Assembly (NCBI RefSeq): GCF_030694575.1
Contig: NZ_JAUYUS010000108.1
Span: 1-33,858, forward strand
Length of the DNA stretch: 33,858 nucleotides
Direction: 5' to 3'
Source of the DNA: Parvibaculum sp.
GTDB taxonomy: Bacteria; Pseudomonadota; Alphaproteobacteria; Parvibaculales; Parvibaculaceae
Notes under the pieces: generated by a model
The model's database searches: none
What the model was told of the DNA's origin: nothing
Seen by the model: only the letters and a program-made list of their open reading frames with translations
Made by a program: the position numbers and the translations under genes
Part shown: positions 24,050-33,660 of the stretch, piece after piece
How the letters are laid out: every line of letters starts with the position of its first letter
How positions within the stretch are numbered: position 1 is the stretch's first letter

Positions 24050-24529
24050 TCAGAACATGCCTTCAGGTGGCGGTTTCTTCTTCCTTTTCCGCTCGATCAT
24101 GATGCCGGGATAGCCTTTGAGCGGGGCCAGCGGCTCGCCATTATAGGCCCAGTCGGGCATCTCCTTCAGGCCTGCGTGGTAGCGCGGTTCGCGGCCGGTG
24201 CGGGCGGCGAAGAGGGCGCGGGGGAGGTTGATGACGTGGCGGGAACGCTCGCGTTCGTAGAAGAGCGGCGTGCCGCAGCGGCGGCAGAAGCTGCGGGCGG
24301 TGCCGGGCTCTTCGTAGCGGGTGATGTCGTCTTCGCCGGCGGTGACGCGGAAGCGTTTCTTCCAGCTTCCGACCCAGCACATGGCGGCGGCGCCCGTCGT
24401 TTCGCGCGTCGCCTGCGAATGATCGTGCCAGGCCCAGAGGGCGGGAACCATGATCTCGAAGCGGACCGCGCCGCAGCGGCACTTGCCCGGTGCCCACTGG
24501 ACATGGGCGAGGGTGCGCCGCGCGGTCAC
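24050..24529 (-). CDS. GFA/CENP-V-fold protein with altered zinc site
   Basis: A 159-residue protein of the GFA (glutathione-dependent formaldehyde-activating enzyme-like) family. The structural zinc ligands are present: Cys17 and Cys19 in GKCRCGAVRF, and Cys82 and Cys85 in SFCRRCGTPLFYE. Where most members have CHCxxC for the second zinc, this one reads HDHSQATRETTG, with no cysteine until Cys51. It starts at GTG (24529), overlapping the stop of the PAP2-DUF368 gene as GTGA. The long frame upstream is shadow of that gene. Activity on glutathione adducts is doubtful given the missing cysteines. Confidence 0.8.
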   Translation of the reverse strand: MTARRTLAHVQWAPGKCRCGAVRFEIMVPALWAWHDHSQATRETTGAAAMCWVGSWKKRFRVTAGEDDITRYEEPGTARSFCRRCGTPLFYERERSRHVINLPRALFAARTGREPRYHAGLKEMPDWAYNGEPLAPLKGYPGIMIERKRKKKPPPEGMF

Positions 24530-26259
24530 GCGGCCGGCCTTTCCTCCGCCAGCCCGGCATCGTCCTTTTTCGTCAGGCGGTCGAGGAGGTAGAAGAGCGC
24601 GGCGCCGGCGACCATGCCGGCGAGGCCCATGACGAGACCGGCGTCGAAGGTTTCGGGCAGATAGGCTTCCGAGACGACCAGGCGCATCTTGCCGCCGATC
24701 TCCATGTATTCGCGGTTCTGGAACGGCCAGACGGCGAGCAGCGAACCGCCCATGAGGCCCGTCACCGCCAACATCACGGCTTGCGCGTGACGCTGCATCA
24801 GCGCGGTGACGAGGCGCGAGAGCGAGACGGCGGCGAGAAGGCCGCCCGCCGCGAAGGGCGCGAGATAGTCGAAGTCGATATGCGCGAGCGCCTCGATGGT
24901 GGCGGCATATTTGCCGAGGACCAGCAGGATGAGCGCCGCGGAGACGCCCGGCATCATCGCCGCCGTGACGGTGAGCGCGCCGCAGAGGAAGACGAACCAG
25001 ATTTCGTTCGGCGTGTCGACCGGAGTCAAAAGGGCGAAGGCGGCGCCAAAGGCAACGCCGAGCGCGAGCCAGCCCCAGGCGATGCCGTGGGGACGGTGAC
25101 GGCGCAGCAGCGCGACCGTGGCCGCGGCGAGGAGGCCGAAGAAAAGGCCGAACATGATTTCCGGCAATTCCTCGCTCAGGGTTTCGAGCGGCACGACACG
25201 GCTGAAGAAGACGATGGCGGCGGCGCTGCCCAGAAGCAGGGGCACGAGGAAGACGAGATCGGCGCGGCGAAGCGCGGAGACGAACTGGCCGCGCGCGAGA
25301 AGGCGGAGGAACTCCATGTCGAGATGCGCGATGGCGCGCATCAGGCGGCGATAGAGGCCGAGCATCAGCGCCATGCTGCCGGTGCTGGCGCCGGGCATGA
25401 GCTGGGTGGCGCCGAGGCAGATGCCGCGGAGGAACTGGCGCGCGGGATTTGGATTGTCGCTGTCTTCGCGGCCGATGCGGGCGACGATCAGCAGCCAGTA
25501 ATCCACCACGGGGTCCGAGAGGCGGCGAACGCCGCGCTGCAGGTGGTACATGGCGGGGGTGCCGAGCAGGACGCCGGCCGTCAGCAGGGTGACGAAACCG
25601 CCGCCGACCAGCGCATCCGTCATCCAGTGCGCGCCGGCCGCCATGCGCGGCAGGGCAAAGACAAAGGTGAGCGCGGCGGCGAGGAGGCCGAGGCGGCGGC
25701 CGAGACCGAGGCTCCAGGTGAGGGCGAGCAGCATCATCACCGTGGCGTGGTCGCCGGGGAAGCTCGTGTCTGAGCCTTCCTTGGCAAGCGACCAGGGAAT
25801 GTAGGCCTGGATCGAATGAACATGTTCCAGCGCGAAGGTCGGCGAGAGGCGCGGATATTCGATCAGCTCGCGCTGGAGACCGATGACGACGAGGAGGAGG
25901 ATGCCGACGGAACCGCCAAAGGCGAAGCCGTGACGGAAGCGGGGAAGATCGTCGCGGGAAATGACGATCATGTAGATGACGAGGACGATGAGCGCCGAGA
26001 CATAATCGAAGCGGCGGTCGCCCGTGAGTGCCCAGAAGGCGGCGATGACGTCGTTCATCGCGACGGTGGCGTTCAGCAGGCGGAAGATTGCGACGTCCAT
26101 CGCATCCCAAAGGGCGCGCGTCTCCGGCCAGATCCACGAGGCGGCGAGCAGGAGCGCCGCGCCCGTCCAGAGCAGAAGCCGTTTCACATTCCAGCCCGGC
26201 GTGAAAACGCCATAGGGATCGCCGCTGTGCATCGTGTTCATTCCCGTTTGGTGAATCAT
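24526..26259 (-). CDS. Fusion of PAP2 phosphatase and DUF368 (PopT-like) transporter
   Basis: A 577-residue polytopic membrane protein with two modules. Residues about 30-240 are a PAP2 phosphatase: SFPGDHA at 166-172 (BcrC-type variant of PSGH, His171) and RMAAGAHWMTD with Arg205, His211 and Asp215. Residues about 275-565 are a DUF368 domain with its two pseudo-symmetric motifs, GATQLMPGASTGSMALMLG and MMPGVSAALILLVLGKY. DUF368 proteins are reported undecaprenyl-phosphate translocases, and BcrC-type PAP2 enzymes dephosphorylate undecaprenyl pyrophosphate, so the fusion would join recycling steps. Starts at 26259, 26241 or 26232 are possible; a TATAAT lies 4 bases before the first. Confidence 0.88.
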   Translation of the reverse strand: MIHQTGMNTMHSGDPYGVFTPGWNVKRLLLWTGAALLLAASWIWPETRALWDAMDVAIFRLLNATVAMNDVIAAFWALTGDRRFDYVSALIVLVIYMIVISRDDLPRFRHGFAFGGSVGILLLVVIGLQRELIEYPRLSPTFALEHVHSIQAYIPWSLAKEGSDTSFPGDHATVMMLLALTWSLGLGRRLGLLAAALTFVFALPRMAAGAHWMTDALVGGGFVTLLTAGVLLGTPAMYHLQRGVRRLSDPVVDYWLLIVARIGREDSDNPNPARQFLRGICLGATQLMPGASTGSMALMLGLYRRLMRAIAHLDMEFLRLLARGQFVSALRRADLVFLVPLLLGSAAAIVFFSRVVPLETLSEELPEIMFGLFFGLLAAATVALLRRHRPHGIAWGWLALGVAFGAAFALLTPVDTPNEIWFVFLCGALTVTAAMMPGVSAALILLVLGKYAATIEALAHIDFDYLAPFAAGGLLAAVSLSRLVTALMQRHAQAVMLAVTGLMGGSLLAVWPFQNREYMEIGGKMRLVVSEAYLPETFDAGLVMGLAGMVAGAALFYLLDRLTKKDDAGLAEERPAA

Positions 26260-26263
26260 GGCG

Positions 26264-26290
26264 ATTATAGCCGCTCGGTCCGTGCTTCAA
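26264..26290 (-). promoter_or_regulatory. Candidate promoter of the PAP2-DUF368 gene
   Basis: On the minus strand a perfect -10 TATAAT (26264-26269) is preceded after 15 bases by TTGAAG (26285-26290). Transcription would begin at or just inside the first ATG. Either the transcript is leaderless or the true start is the ATG at 26241 or 26232, the latter with GGGA 9 bases upstream. Confidence 0.5.
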
Positions 26291-26400
26291 GGCTTTTCGG
26301 GGCCGGGAGCGGCCATGGCGCGCGCTTCGTAACGGATTATTGATTTGCCGTTGCACAGAGAACACTTTTGAGTTCGTCCGGTTCAACAGGGGAGGCGGCA

Positions 26401-26808
26401 ATGACCGGTTTTCTGGAAGCCTTGCAGGCGGCGAGCGAAGCGCAGGACGCCTATGTGGCGACGCTGCCGCTTTGGGTGCAGTACTGGATGTACTGGATGC
26501 TGGCCGTGCTCGGGCTCGGCAGTCTGGTGTTTTCGTTCTTCCGGGTGGAGGCGCGGTGGCTGTTGCTGTCCTTCGTGGTGACGATCGTCGCGACGATGGC
26601 GCTCGGCATGGCGGTGGGCTGGAACAAGCTCTGGGGTGTCACGCATCTCGTGCTGTGGACGCCGGTGCTCGTCTACTACATCCGGCGCTGGCCGCTGGTG
26701 GAGAAGAAGAGCGTGTTCGGCGTCTGGTTCGTGGCGGCGACGGCGACGCTGGCGGTGTCGCTGGTGTTCGATGCGAAGGATTTCGTGGAGTATCTGTTGG
26801 GGGTGTGA
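26401..26808 (+). CDS. Small multi-pass membrane protein of unknown function
   Basis: A 135-residue protein with about four hydrophobic segments (about residues 30-52, 56-78, 83-96 and 108-125) rich in Trp and Tyr, including WVQYWMYWMLAVLGLGSLVF. I do not recognise the family. The ATG at 26401 has GGAGG 5 bases upstream and is preferred over a TTG at 26368. It diverges from the PAP2-DUF368 gene and its end borders the low-GC gene, so it marks the last core-like sequence before that insertion. Confidence 0.7.
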   Translation: MTGFLEALQAASEAQDAYVATLPLWVQYWMYWMLAVLGLGSLVFSFFRVEARWLLLSFVVTIVATMALGMAVGWNKLWGVTHLVLWTPVLVYYIRRWPLVEKKSVFGVWFVAATATLAVSLVFDAKDFVEYLLGV

Positions 26809-26842
26809 GGGGGAGAAGGGCGATGTTGACACTAAGGTGTCT

Positions 26843-28486
26843 TCAGACTTTCTGCTCCGCGAGATTTAGAGCTCTGTGGAGCATTGGGTGTATGTGAATG
26901 CGTGTATCTGTATCAACCATCTCGACGCTTACCACGGGCGTATCTTGATAGGCATAGATGAAGCGCTCTTGGGCTCCTGTCTTTATACCGATTGCGCCAA
27001 TTCGGTAGAGTTCGCAAGTTACCATTTTTGCGATTCTCAGTAGGTGAGGTATCGTCTGATTTTTCAAGTAGGCTGCGCATTCGTTGGCAATTAGATCGCA
27101 GGGCGGGCATTCAATGCCCGCTATATCGATCACCAAATCCTCTACAAAGTCCTTAGTAGAAACACTACCTAGTGTGAATCGAACGCCGTGCTTGGCAAAC
27201 TTTCGTACCGCAACTGCCAGAGACGGTAAAGCACTCCGCCATTCCTCTTCCAATGCTTGGAGCCGTATGCGCGAATATTCCCCCTCCGCTGCGCGAATGT
27301 CTCGCGCGGTCACTTGGCTATTTCCTTGAGCTTGCGTGAGGCATAAGTTTACGAAGGAAATTATGTCACGAGGGCGATAGAGGGTGCGCTCAACCATATA
27401 ATCGAATGGCTCACGTCGACCAACGTTCGTCGAGAAAACATCACCGAAGTGAATGTTTTCAGATGTATATTTTCGCCGATATAGAAAATTCACCCTCTTC
27501 TCGACCAGCTGTTTTAATTGATCTTTCTTCCACACAATCCTGAGAAAATAGTCGTCGTACTTTTCTCTTTGAAAACCTAAATCCTTAGACTCCTGAATTA
27601 CGCGTTCGAGCACGTCTGCCCTCATGGCCACGGCAATTTTTAGCGACGGAATTTTTCTGAAGGATTTTAGGCATTCGATCAGAGCGCGTATCAACGAAAA
27701 GCGTATTGATTCATCCACCCATTTTTCGTCAAGTCGATCAATGAGAATATAAAACTGCCTGAACTTATCTCCTTGGTCATATTCAGCTAGAAGATCTAGT
27801 ACTTTTGAAAGTTCTGTTAGCTGATCTGCGTTTACAATTTTTTTTGCTCGAGAAGTAACTTCGGCTCTCTTCTCAGCGCTAAGTGTTCTTGAGTAGCCAG
27901 CATTGGCCTTAAATTTTTCAACCTCTAACCCTAGCGATGCTCCAATTTGCGATTCAAGTTTTGATGTAATCTCTCGGATGTTCGTGTCCATCGTAATCCA
28001 AAATTTGTCTTCCCAATTCTCCAGATATTTAATTGCACTATTCTTTCTGTCGTTTTTAGAGAATGCTTCCCGTATGCGGCTGAAGATGCCTCGAGAGTCA
28101 TCTGCATTTTTTACACTAAATCTCATCCTGATAAATTCAATGCACAGGACATGCTTCCACAGAGCTTGAAAGAATAAATCTAGATCTATATCGAGGGCGT
28201 TTAGAAAACGGATAATGTCCGAGTTGGCTATATAATTCAGGGCCAACTCATGTAGATCGATTTTGTCTACGTGGTCTTTCTGATGTTCGACCATTCGAAT
28301 GATAGCTGTTTTGCCGGAGCCGGTGCGTCCAGATACGAGCATCTGCGGACTTGTTGTATCCAACACAGACGCGAGGGCTGGATGGTCAACAAAACAGTTG
28401 AAAAGAAATTCATCGTCGTTTTCGGCGGCAATATTGCCGATCTTTGTGTCCGGTCGAATGACTATAGGATTAGATTTTGCGTTCAT
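26843..28486 (-). CDS. P-loop ATPase resembling the Sll1717 family, low-GC acquired gene
   Basis: A 547-residue protein with Walker A GRTGSGKT at residues 53-60 and Walker B ILIDRLDE at 247-254. An AVAMRAD segment follows at 285-291. The opening (ENDDEFLFNCFVDHPALASVLD) and overall layout recall the Sll1717-type P-loop ATPases, relatives of KAP/STAND NTPases; this is recall, not a search. The C-terminal half is helical with Cys pairs (GIECPPC). The gene is much poorer in GC than its surroundings: the line from 27781 has 20 G/C in 60 bases, against 46 in 60 from 19441. The ATG at 28486 follows GGAGGGGGG. A phage-defence role is inference. Confidence 0.75.
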   Translation of the reverse strand: MNAKSNPIVIRPDTKIGNIAAENDDEFLFNCFVDHPALASVLDTTSPQMLVSGRTGSGKTAIIRMVEHQKDHVDKIDLHELALNYIANSDIIRFLNALDIDLDLFFQALWKHVLCIEFIRMRFSVKNADDSRGIFSRIREAFSKNDRKNSAIKYLENWEDKFWITMDTNIREITSKLESQIGASLGLEVEKFKANAGYSRTLSAEKRAEVTSRAKKIVNADQLTELSKVLDLLAEYDQGDKFRQFYILIDRLDEKWVDESIRFSLIRALIECLKSFRKIPSLKIAVAMRADVLERVIQESKDLGFQREKYDDYFLRIVWKKDQLKQLVEKRVNFLYRRKYTSENIHFGDVFSTNVGRREPFDYMVERTLYRPRDIISFVNLCLTQAQGNSQVTARDIRAAEGEYSRIRLQALEEEWRSALPSLAVAVRKFAKHGVRFTLGSVSTKDFVEDLVIDIAGIECPPCDLIANECAAYLKNQTIPHLLRIAKMVTCELYRIGAIGIKTGAQERFIYAYQDTPVVSVEMVDTDTRIHIHPMLHRALNLAEQKV

Positions 28487-28764
28487 AGTGTCCCCCCTCC
28501 ATACGCTTGCGCAAAATAGCACAAGACGTCCTGAATTTGGTAGGTTGAAAAACTCTGAAAGTTAGTTCGTGGACGGATATTGGGATCGATTTCTAAAATG
28601 CTTTTGGCCTCGAATAAATTCCCTGATCTCCTATTGTTTTGTAAGGAAGCCGGAAAGGGATGTATCGCGGGGCACGGGAAGATTTTTGTGGAGTATTTGA
28701 TGGGGGATGTGGGACGCGGGTATCCCCCGCTTACCCCTCCCCAAAGTTCGCGGGGCGAATTTTG

Positions 28765-28785
28765 ACCCTCCCACAGGGGGAGGGT
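28765..28785. repeat. Short hairpin repeat with ACCCTCCC/GGGAGGGT arms
   Basis: ACCCTCCC at 28765-28772 pairs perfectly with GGGAGGGT at 28778-28785 around a 5-base loop. Elements of this kind are common between genes in alphaproteobacteria. There is no T-run, so it is not a classical terminator. Confidence 0.6.
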
Positions 28786-28826
28786 GGTGGGAGGCGATCG
28801 TTTAGTCCGTTCCTGCCAAACATTCG

Positions 28827-28972
28827 GTGTCATCCCGGCACTTGTTGCCGGGACCCAATCCACGTCGATGCTTGTTGTGCAGGTTGTTGGTGCTCTGGAG
28901 GGCGCCAAGGCGTTTTCCCCCTTCTCTGCTGAGGGAACCAATGGGTCCCGGGCACAAGGCCCGGGATGACAC
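28827..28972. repeat. Two inverted REP-like hairpin elements (BIME-like)
   Basis: GTGTCATCCCGG at 28827-28838 is the exact reverse complement of CCGGGATGACAC at 28961-28972. Each copy carries its own 7-bp hairpin, CCCGGCA/TGCCGGG at 28834-28852 with loop CTTGT, and CCCGGGC/GCCCGGG at 28947-28965 with loop ACAAG. The two copies are thus about 30-base elements in opposite orientation, separated by roughly 80 bases. No REP-associated transposase is in the window. Confidence 0.82.
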
Positions 28973-28999
28973 TGAGATTTTTTGGAGAAGAAGGCCGAG

Positions 29000-31311
<2,312 letters not shown>

Positions 31312-31321
<10 letters not shown>

Positions 31322-31340
31322 GAAGGCAATATGGCGCGAG
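31312..31340. promoter_or_regulatory. Perfect inverted repeat over the uvrB start codon
   Basis: CTCGCGCCAT at 31312-31321 and ATGGCGCGAG at 31331-31340 are exact reverse complements around a 9-base spacer. The uvrB ATG is the outer end of one arm. In an mRNA with a leader this would bury the start codon in a 10-bp stem; as DNA it would be a symmetric protein-binding site covering the promoter. Confidence 0.75.
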
Positions 31341-31355
31341 TCAGGCGCAGTTCAA
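31328..31355 (-). promoter_or_regulatory. Candidate leaderless promoter of uvrB
   Basis: On the minus strand, TTGAAC (31350-31355) and CATATT (31328-31333) are separated by 16 bases. Transcription would start at about 31321, the A of the uvrB ATG. This agrees with the lack of any Shine-Dalgarno sequence. The match to consensus is moderate. Confidence 0.4.
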
Positions 31356-31366
31356 AGGGTGCGGGT

Positions 31367-31621
31367 CTACCGCGACGGATTTTGCACGGGCGCGGGCTCC
31401 TGCCAGTCGGGCGTTTCGACGGGCGGGATGGTGGCCGGATTGTCCTGCGTCACGCCCGTTTGGGCGTTTTCCATGCCCATTTTCGGCGGGCCGAAGAAGG
31501 CCCAGGCGACGGCGAAGAGCAATATGATGACCGCCGCGAACGAGATCGCGAAGACGTAGCGCGTTCCGGTGCCGGTCGTGCCCTGGCGCACCTCATCCGT
31601 TTCTTTCGTGGGGCCGGCCAT
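31367..31621 (-). CDS. Small single-pass membrane protein
   Basis: An 84-residue protein with a polar, charged N-terminus (MAGPTKETDEVRQG), one TM helix at about residues 22-44 (VFAISFAAVIILLFAVAWAF) and a proline-rich outer tail. I do not recognise a family; the layout is that of a small inner-membrane protein with its C-terminus in the periplasm. The start at 31621 has AAGGAG with 5 bases of spacing and is preferred over upstream ATG codons. It ends 45 bases before uvrB, so the two could be co-transcribed. Confidence 0.6.
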   Translation of the reverse strand: MAGPTKETDEVRQGTTGTGTRYVFAISFAAVIILLFAVAWAFFGPPKMGMENAQTGVTQDNPATIPPVETPDWQEPAPVQNPSR

Positions 31622-31739
31622 TTCGTCTCCTTCTGCTTGTCCCATACTCAGGCAGTGAACTAGCGCGGGGAGGAGACGAGGCAAGGCCGGGGGATTCCGG
31701 TGCTTTCCATAGCACGGGCCATCTGCAATTCTCGGGGCC
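31622..31739. promoter_or_regulatory. Divergent intergenic region with small palindrome
   Basis: This 118-base gap separates two divergent genes. It contains GTGCT-N6-AGCAC at 31700-31715. No consensus promoter stands out. Confidence 0.3.
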
Positions 31740-32213
31740 ATGACCGATCCCGCGAATCTCCCCGCCGCAGATCCGGCGCGCTCCGGCGCGCACTGGACGA
31801 TCTATCTGCCGTCGCTGGTCGTGGCTTTCACCTGGGCGGTCGTTTATTTCTGGGCCGAATGGCAGGATCCGCCCCTGACGGCGATCCGGGCGGTGGCGCT
31901 GGCGATCGAGGCGGTGGTGGTGCCGCTGCTCCTTGCCCACGCCTTTCTGCGGGCGCGGGTGCTGCGGGCGGAAATCGCCGGGGACGCGCTCGACATCCAG
32001 TGGGGGTTCCCGTGGAAGCGGCGGCTGCGGCTCGACATGGACGGGATCGCGCTGGCGCAGGTGCGGCGGTCCCATGCCCAGCGGCGGTTCGGGGGCGGGG
32101 CGCTGGCGCTTATCGGGACGGACGGCAAGCGGTACCTCATCCCCGATCTCGCGGGGGCGGAGGAGATCGCGGCGGCCGTCAACAACAGGAAACGGAAGAG
32201 GGACGCCGCGTGA
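31740..32213 (+). CDS. Membrane protein with a PH-like domain
   Basis: A 157-residue protein with two adjacent TM helices (about residues 22-40 and 47-70), then a beta-rich cytoplasmic region: RAEIAGDALDIQWGFPWKRRL, MDGIALAQVRRSHAQRRFG and GALALIGTDGKRYLIPDL. This resembles a short bacterial PH-like domain as in YdbS-type proteins, but the match is by eye. It ends in a basic tail. The next gene, a methyltransferase, starts inside its stop (GTGA), so they are translationally coupled. Confidence 0.65.
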   Translation: MTDPANLPAADPARSGAHWTIYLPSLVVAFTWAVVYFWAEWQDPPLTAIRAVALAIEAVVVPLLLAHAFLRARVLRAEIAGDALDIQWGFPWKRRLRLDMDGIALAQVRRSHAQRRFGGGALALIGTDGKRYLIPDLAGAEEIAAAVNNRKRKRDAA

Positions 32214-33001
32214 GCCAGGCGATCGAATTCGACGAGGCGGCGGCGCGGGCCGTCGAACAGATGTACCTGACGCCGGACGTCGTGGGCCAGCGGGCCCGCG
32301 TGCTGGAGATGCTGGCGCCGAAGCCCGGCGAGCGCATCGCCGATATCGGCGTGGGGCCGGGGCTGCTGGCGCAGGACCTGGCGCGGCTTGTCGGCGAGAC
32401 GGGCCGGGTGGCCGGGCTCGACATGGCACCGGCGATGATGAAGATGGCGCGGACGCGGCTGGCGGCGCTGCCTCAGGCGGAATGCATGACGGGCGATGCG
32501 ACCTCGCTTCCATTCGCGGACGGCTCGCTCGACGCCGCCGTGTCGACGCAGGTTTACGAATATGTCGCCGACATGGGGACGGCGCTCTCGGAGCTGCACC
32601 GCGTGCTGCGGGCGGGCGGGCGCGCACTGGTGCTCGACACCGACTGGCGAAGCGTGGTCTGGCATTCATCGGACGAGGCGCGGATGGGGCGGGTGCTGGC
32701 CTGCTGGGACGGGCATCTCGCCGATCCTCATCTGCCGGCGAAGCTCGGACGGCTTTTCGCGCGGGCGGGCTTCCAGGTGCTCCGGGTCGAGATCGTTCCG
32801 ATGCTGGCGGCCGGATGGCAGCCGGTTTCCTATGCGGCGGGCATCATGCGCGCGATACACGGGTTCGCGCGCAACAATGGCGAAGCGCACGGACTGTCCG
32901 CGGAAGAAATCCAGGCGTGGTACGACGACCAGTTGCGGCTGATCGAACGGGGAGAATTTTTCTTCAGCGTCAACCGCTATGCGTTTCTGGCGGTGCGCTG
33001 A
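32210..33001 (+). CDS. Class I SAM-dependent methyltransferase
   Basis: A 263-residue methyltransferase. SAM-binding motif I is ERIADIGVGPGLLAQDLA at about residues 41-58, motif II is VAGLDMAPAMM, and the acidic DATSLPFADGSLDAAV and LSELHRVLRAGGRALVLDTD follow as in UbiE/methyltransferase_11 enzymes. The C-terminal half is a substrate domain with GARNN- and Trp-containing segments and no assignable specificity. The start is GTG at 32210, overlapping the membrane protein stop. It converges with a TetR gene with 4 bases between the stops. The substrate is unknown. Confidence 0.85.
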   Translation: MSQAIEFDEAAARAVEQMYLTPDVVGQRARVLEMLAPKPGERIADIGVGPGLLAQDLARLVGETGRVAGLDMAPAMMKMARTRLAALPQAECMTGDATSLPFADGSLDAAVSTQVYEYVADMGTALSELHRVLRAGGRALVLDTDWRSVVWHSSDEARMGRVLACWDGHLADPHLPAKLGRLFARAGFQVLRVEIVPMLAAGWQPVSYAAGIMRAIHGFARNNGEAHGLSAEEIQAWYDDQLRLIERGEFFFSVNRYAFLAVR

Positions 33002-33005
33002 CCCG

Positions 33006-33632
33006 TCAGTCTTCCGAACCGAAGATCGCCATGAAGCAATCGATGCAGCGGTGGATCTTTTCGTCCGTATCCGGCGGCAACCCGATCTCCTTGTCGAAGA
33101 GCGCGGGCCATACGAAAATTTCCTTGAGAATACCGGAGCCGATGCGCGCGCTGAAGGCGCTGTCGTGCGGTCGCAGCATGCCTCGCGCGATCATCTGGTC
33201 GACGACGGCCTTGAAGCTGTCGATGCGGCGCGTGCCGAGCTCCGCATAAGTTTCGCGAGCCAGTTGCGGCGCGCCGGGCACTTCGGCCATGACGATGCGC
33301 ATCAGCGCGTTTGCATCCTGCTCGAACTGCGCGGCGAGATAGGTCCGGCAGGCCTTGTAGAGAATATCGCGAACCGTGTCGTTCGGAGCGAAGAGGCCGG
33401 AATAGTCGCCGGCGCTGCGCGCGACCTGCTTCACGACGGCAACGAAGAGCGCTTCCTTGGAGGCGAAATGCTTGTAGAGCGTCGCCGTCGAAACGTCGGC
33501 GTCATGCGCGATTTCGGCCATGCCGGCGCCGGCATAGCCATGGGTCAGGAAATTCTTCCGGGCGGCATCGACGATGGCCGCGCGCTTCATTTCACTGACT
33601 TTTCTCCGATGCGTGTCGGTTCCCGTCGGCAT
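33006..33632 (-). CDS. TetR/AcrR-family regulator with AefR-like C-terminus
   Basis: A 208-residue TetR-type regulator. The DNA-binding domain covers about residues 15-65: KRAAIVDAARKNFLTHGYAG, MAEIAHDADVSTATLYKHFA, SKEALFVAV. The C-terminal region, with MLRPHDSAFSARIGSGILKE and IFVWPALF, is of the AefR/TetR_C_14 kind. ATG codons at 33632 and 33590 are both possible; neither has a strong ribosome site. Directly upstream on the same strand is a second TetR gene with a clearly related C-terminus. The target is unknown. Confidence 0.85.
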   Translation of the reverse strand: MPTGTDTHRRKVSEMKRAAIVDAARKNFLTHGYAGAGMAEIAHDADVSTATLYKHFASKEALFVAVVKQVARSAGDYSGLFAPNDTVRDILYKACRTYLAAQFEQDANALMRIVMAEVPGAPQLARETYAELGTRRIDSFKAVVDQMIARGMLRPHDSAFSARIGSGILKEIFVWPALFDKEIGLPPDTDEKIHRCIDCFMAIFGSED

Positions 33633-33660
33633 GATATCCGGCTGCGCTTTTTATGCGGCT

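Larger units (their letters stand above)
28487..28999. other. 513-base gene-free region between the low-GC ATPase and uvrB
   Basis: The first 170 bases or so are low-GC and probably belong with the ATPase gene as its promoter region. GC content rises at about 28660. From there on the sequence is made of palindromic repeats: a GGGAGGGT hairpin and a pair of inverted REP-like elements, described separately. I see no credible protein or RNA gene in it. Confidence 0.6.

Noticed and set aside
24530-26401. Upstream extension of the GFA frame through the PAP2-DUF368 gene
   Set aside because: The translation is Arg/Pro/His-rich shadow of the membrane protein, and the GTG at 24529 gives the expected coupled start.
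26800-28700. Flanking direct repeats or an integrase marking the low-GC gene as a classical island
   Set aside because: No repeat longer than a few bases and no recombinase gene could be found at either edge.
28580-28932. Small open frames between the ATPase gene and uvrB
   Set aside because: They run through palindromic repeats, lack ribosome sites and show no protein-like composition.
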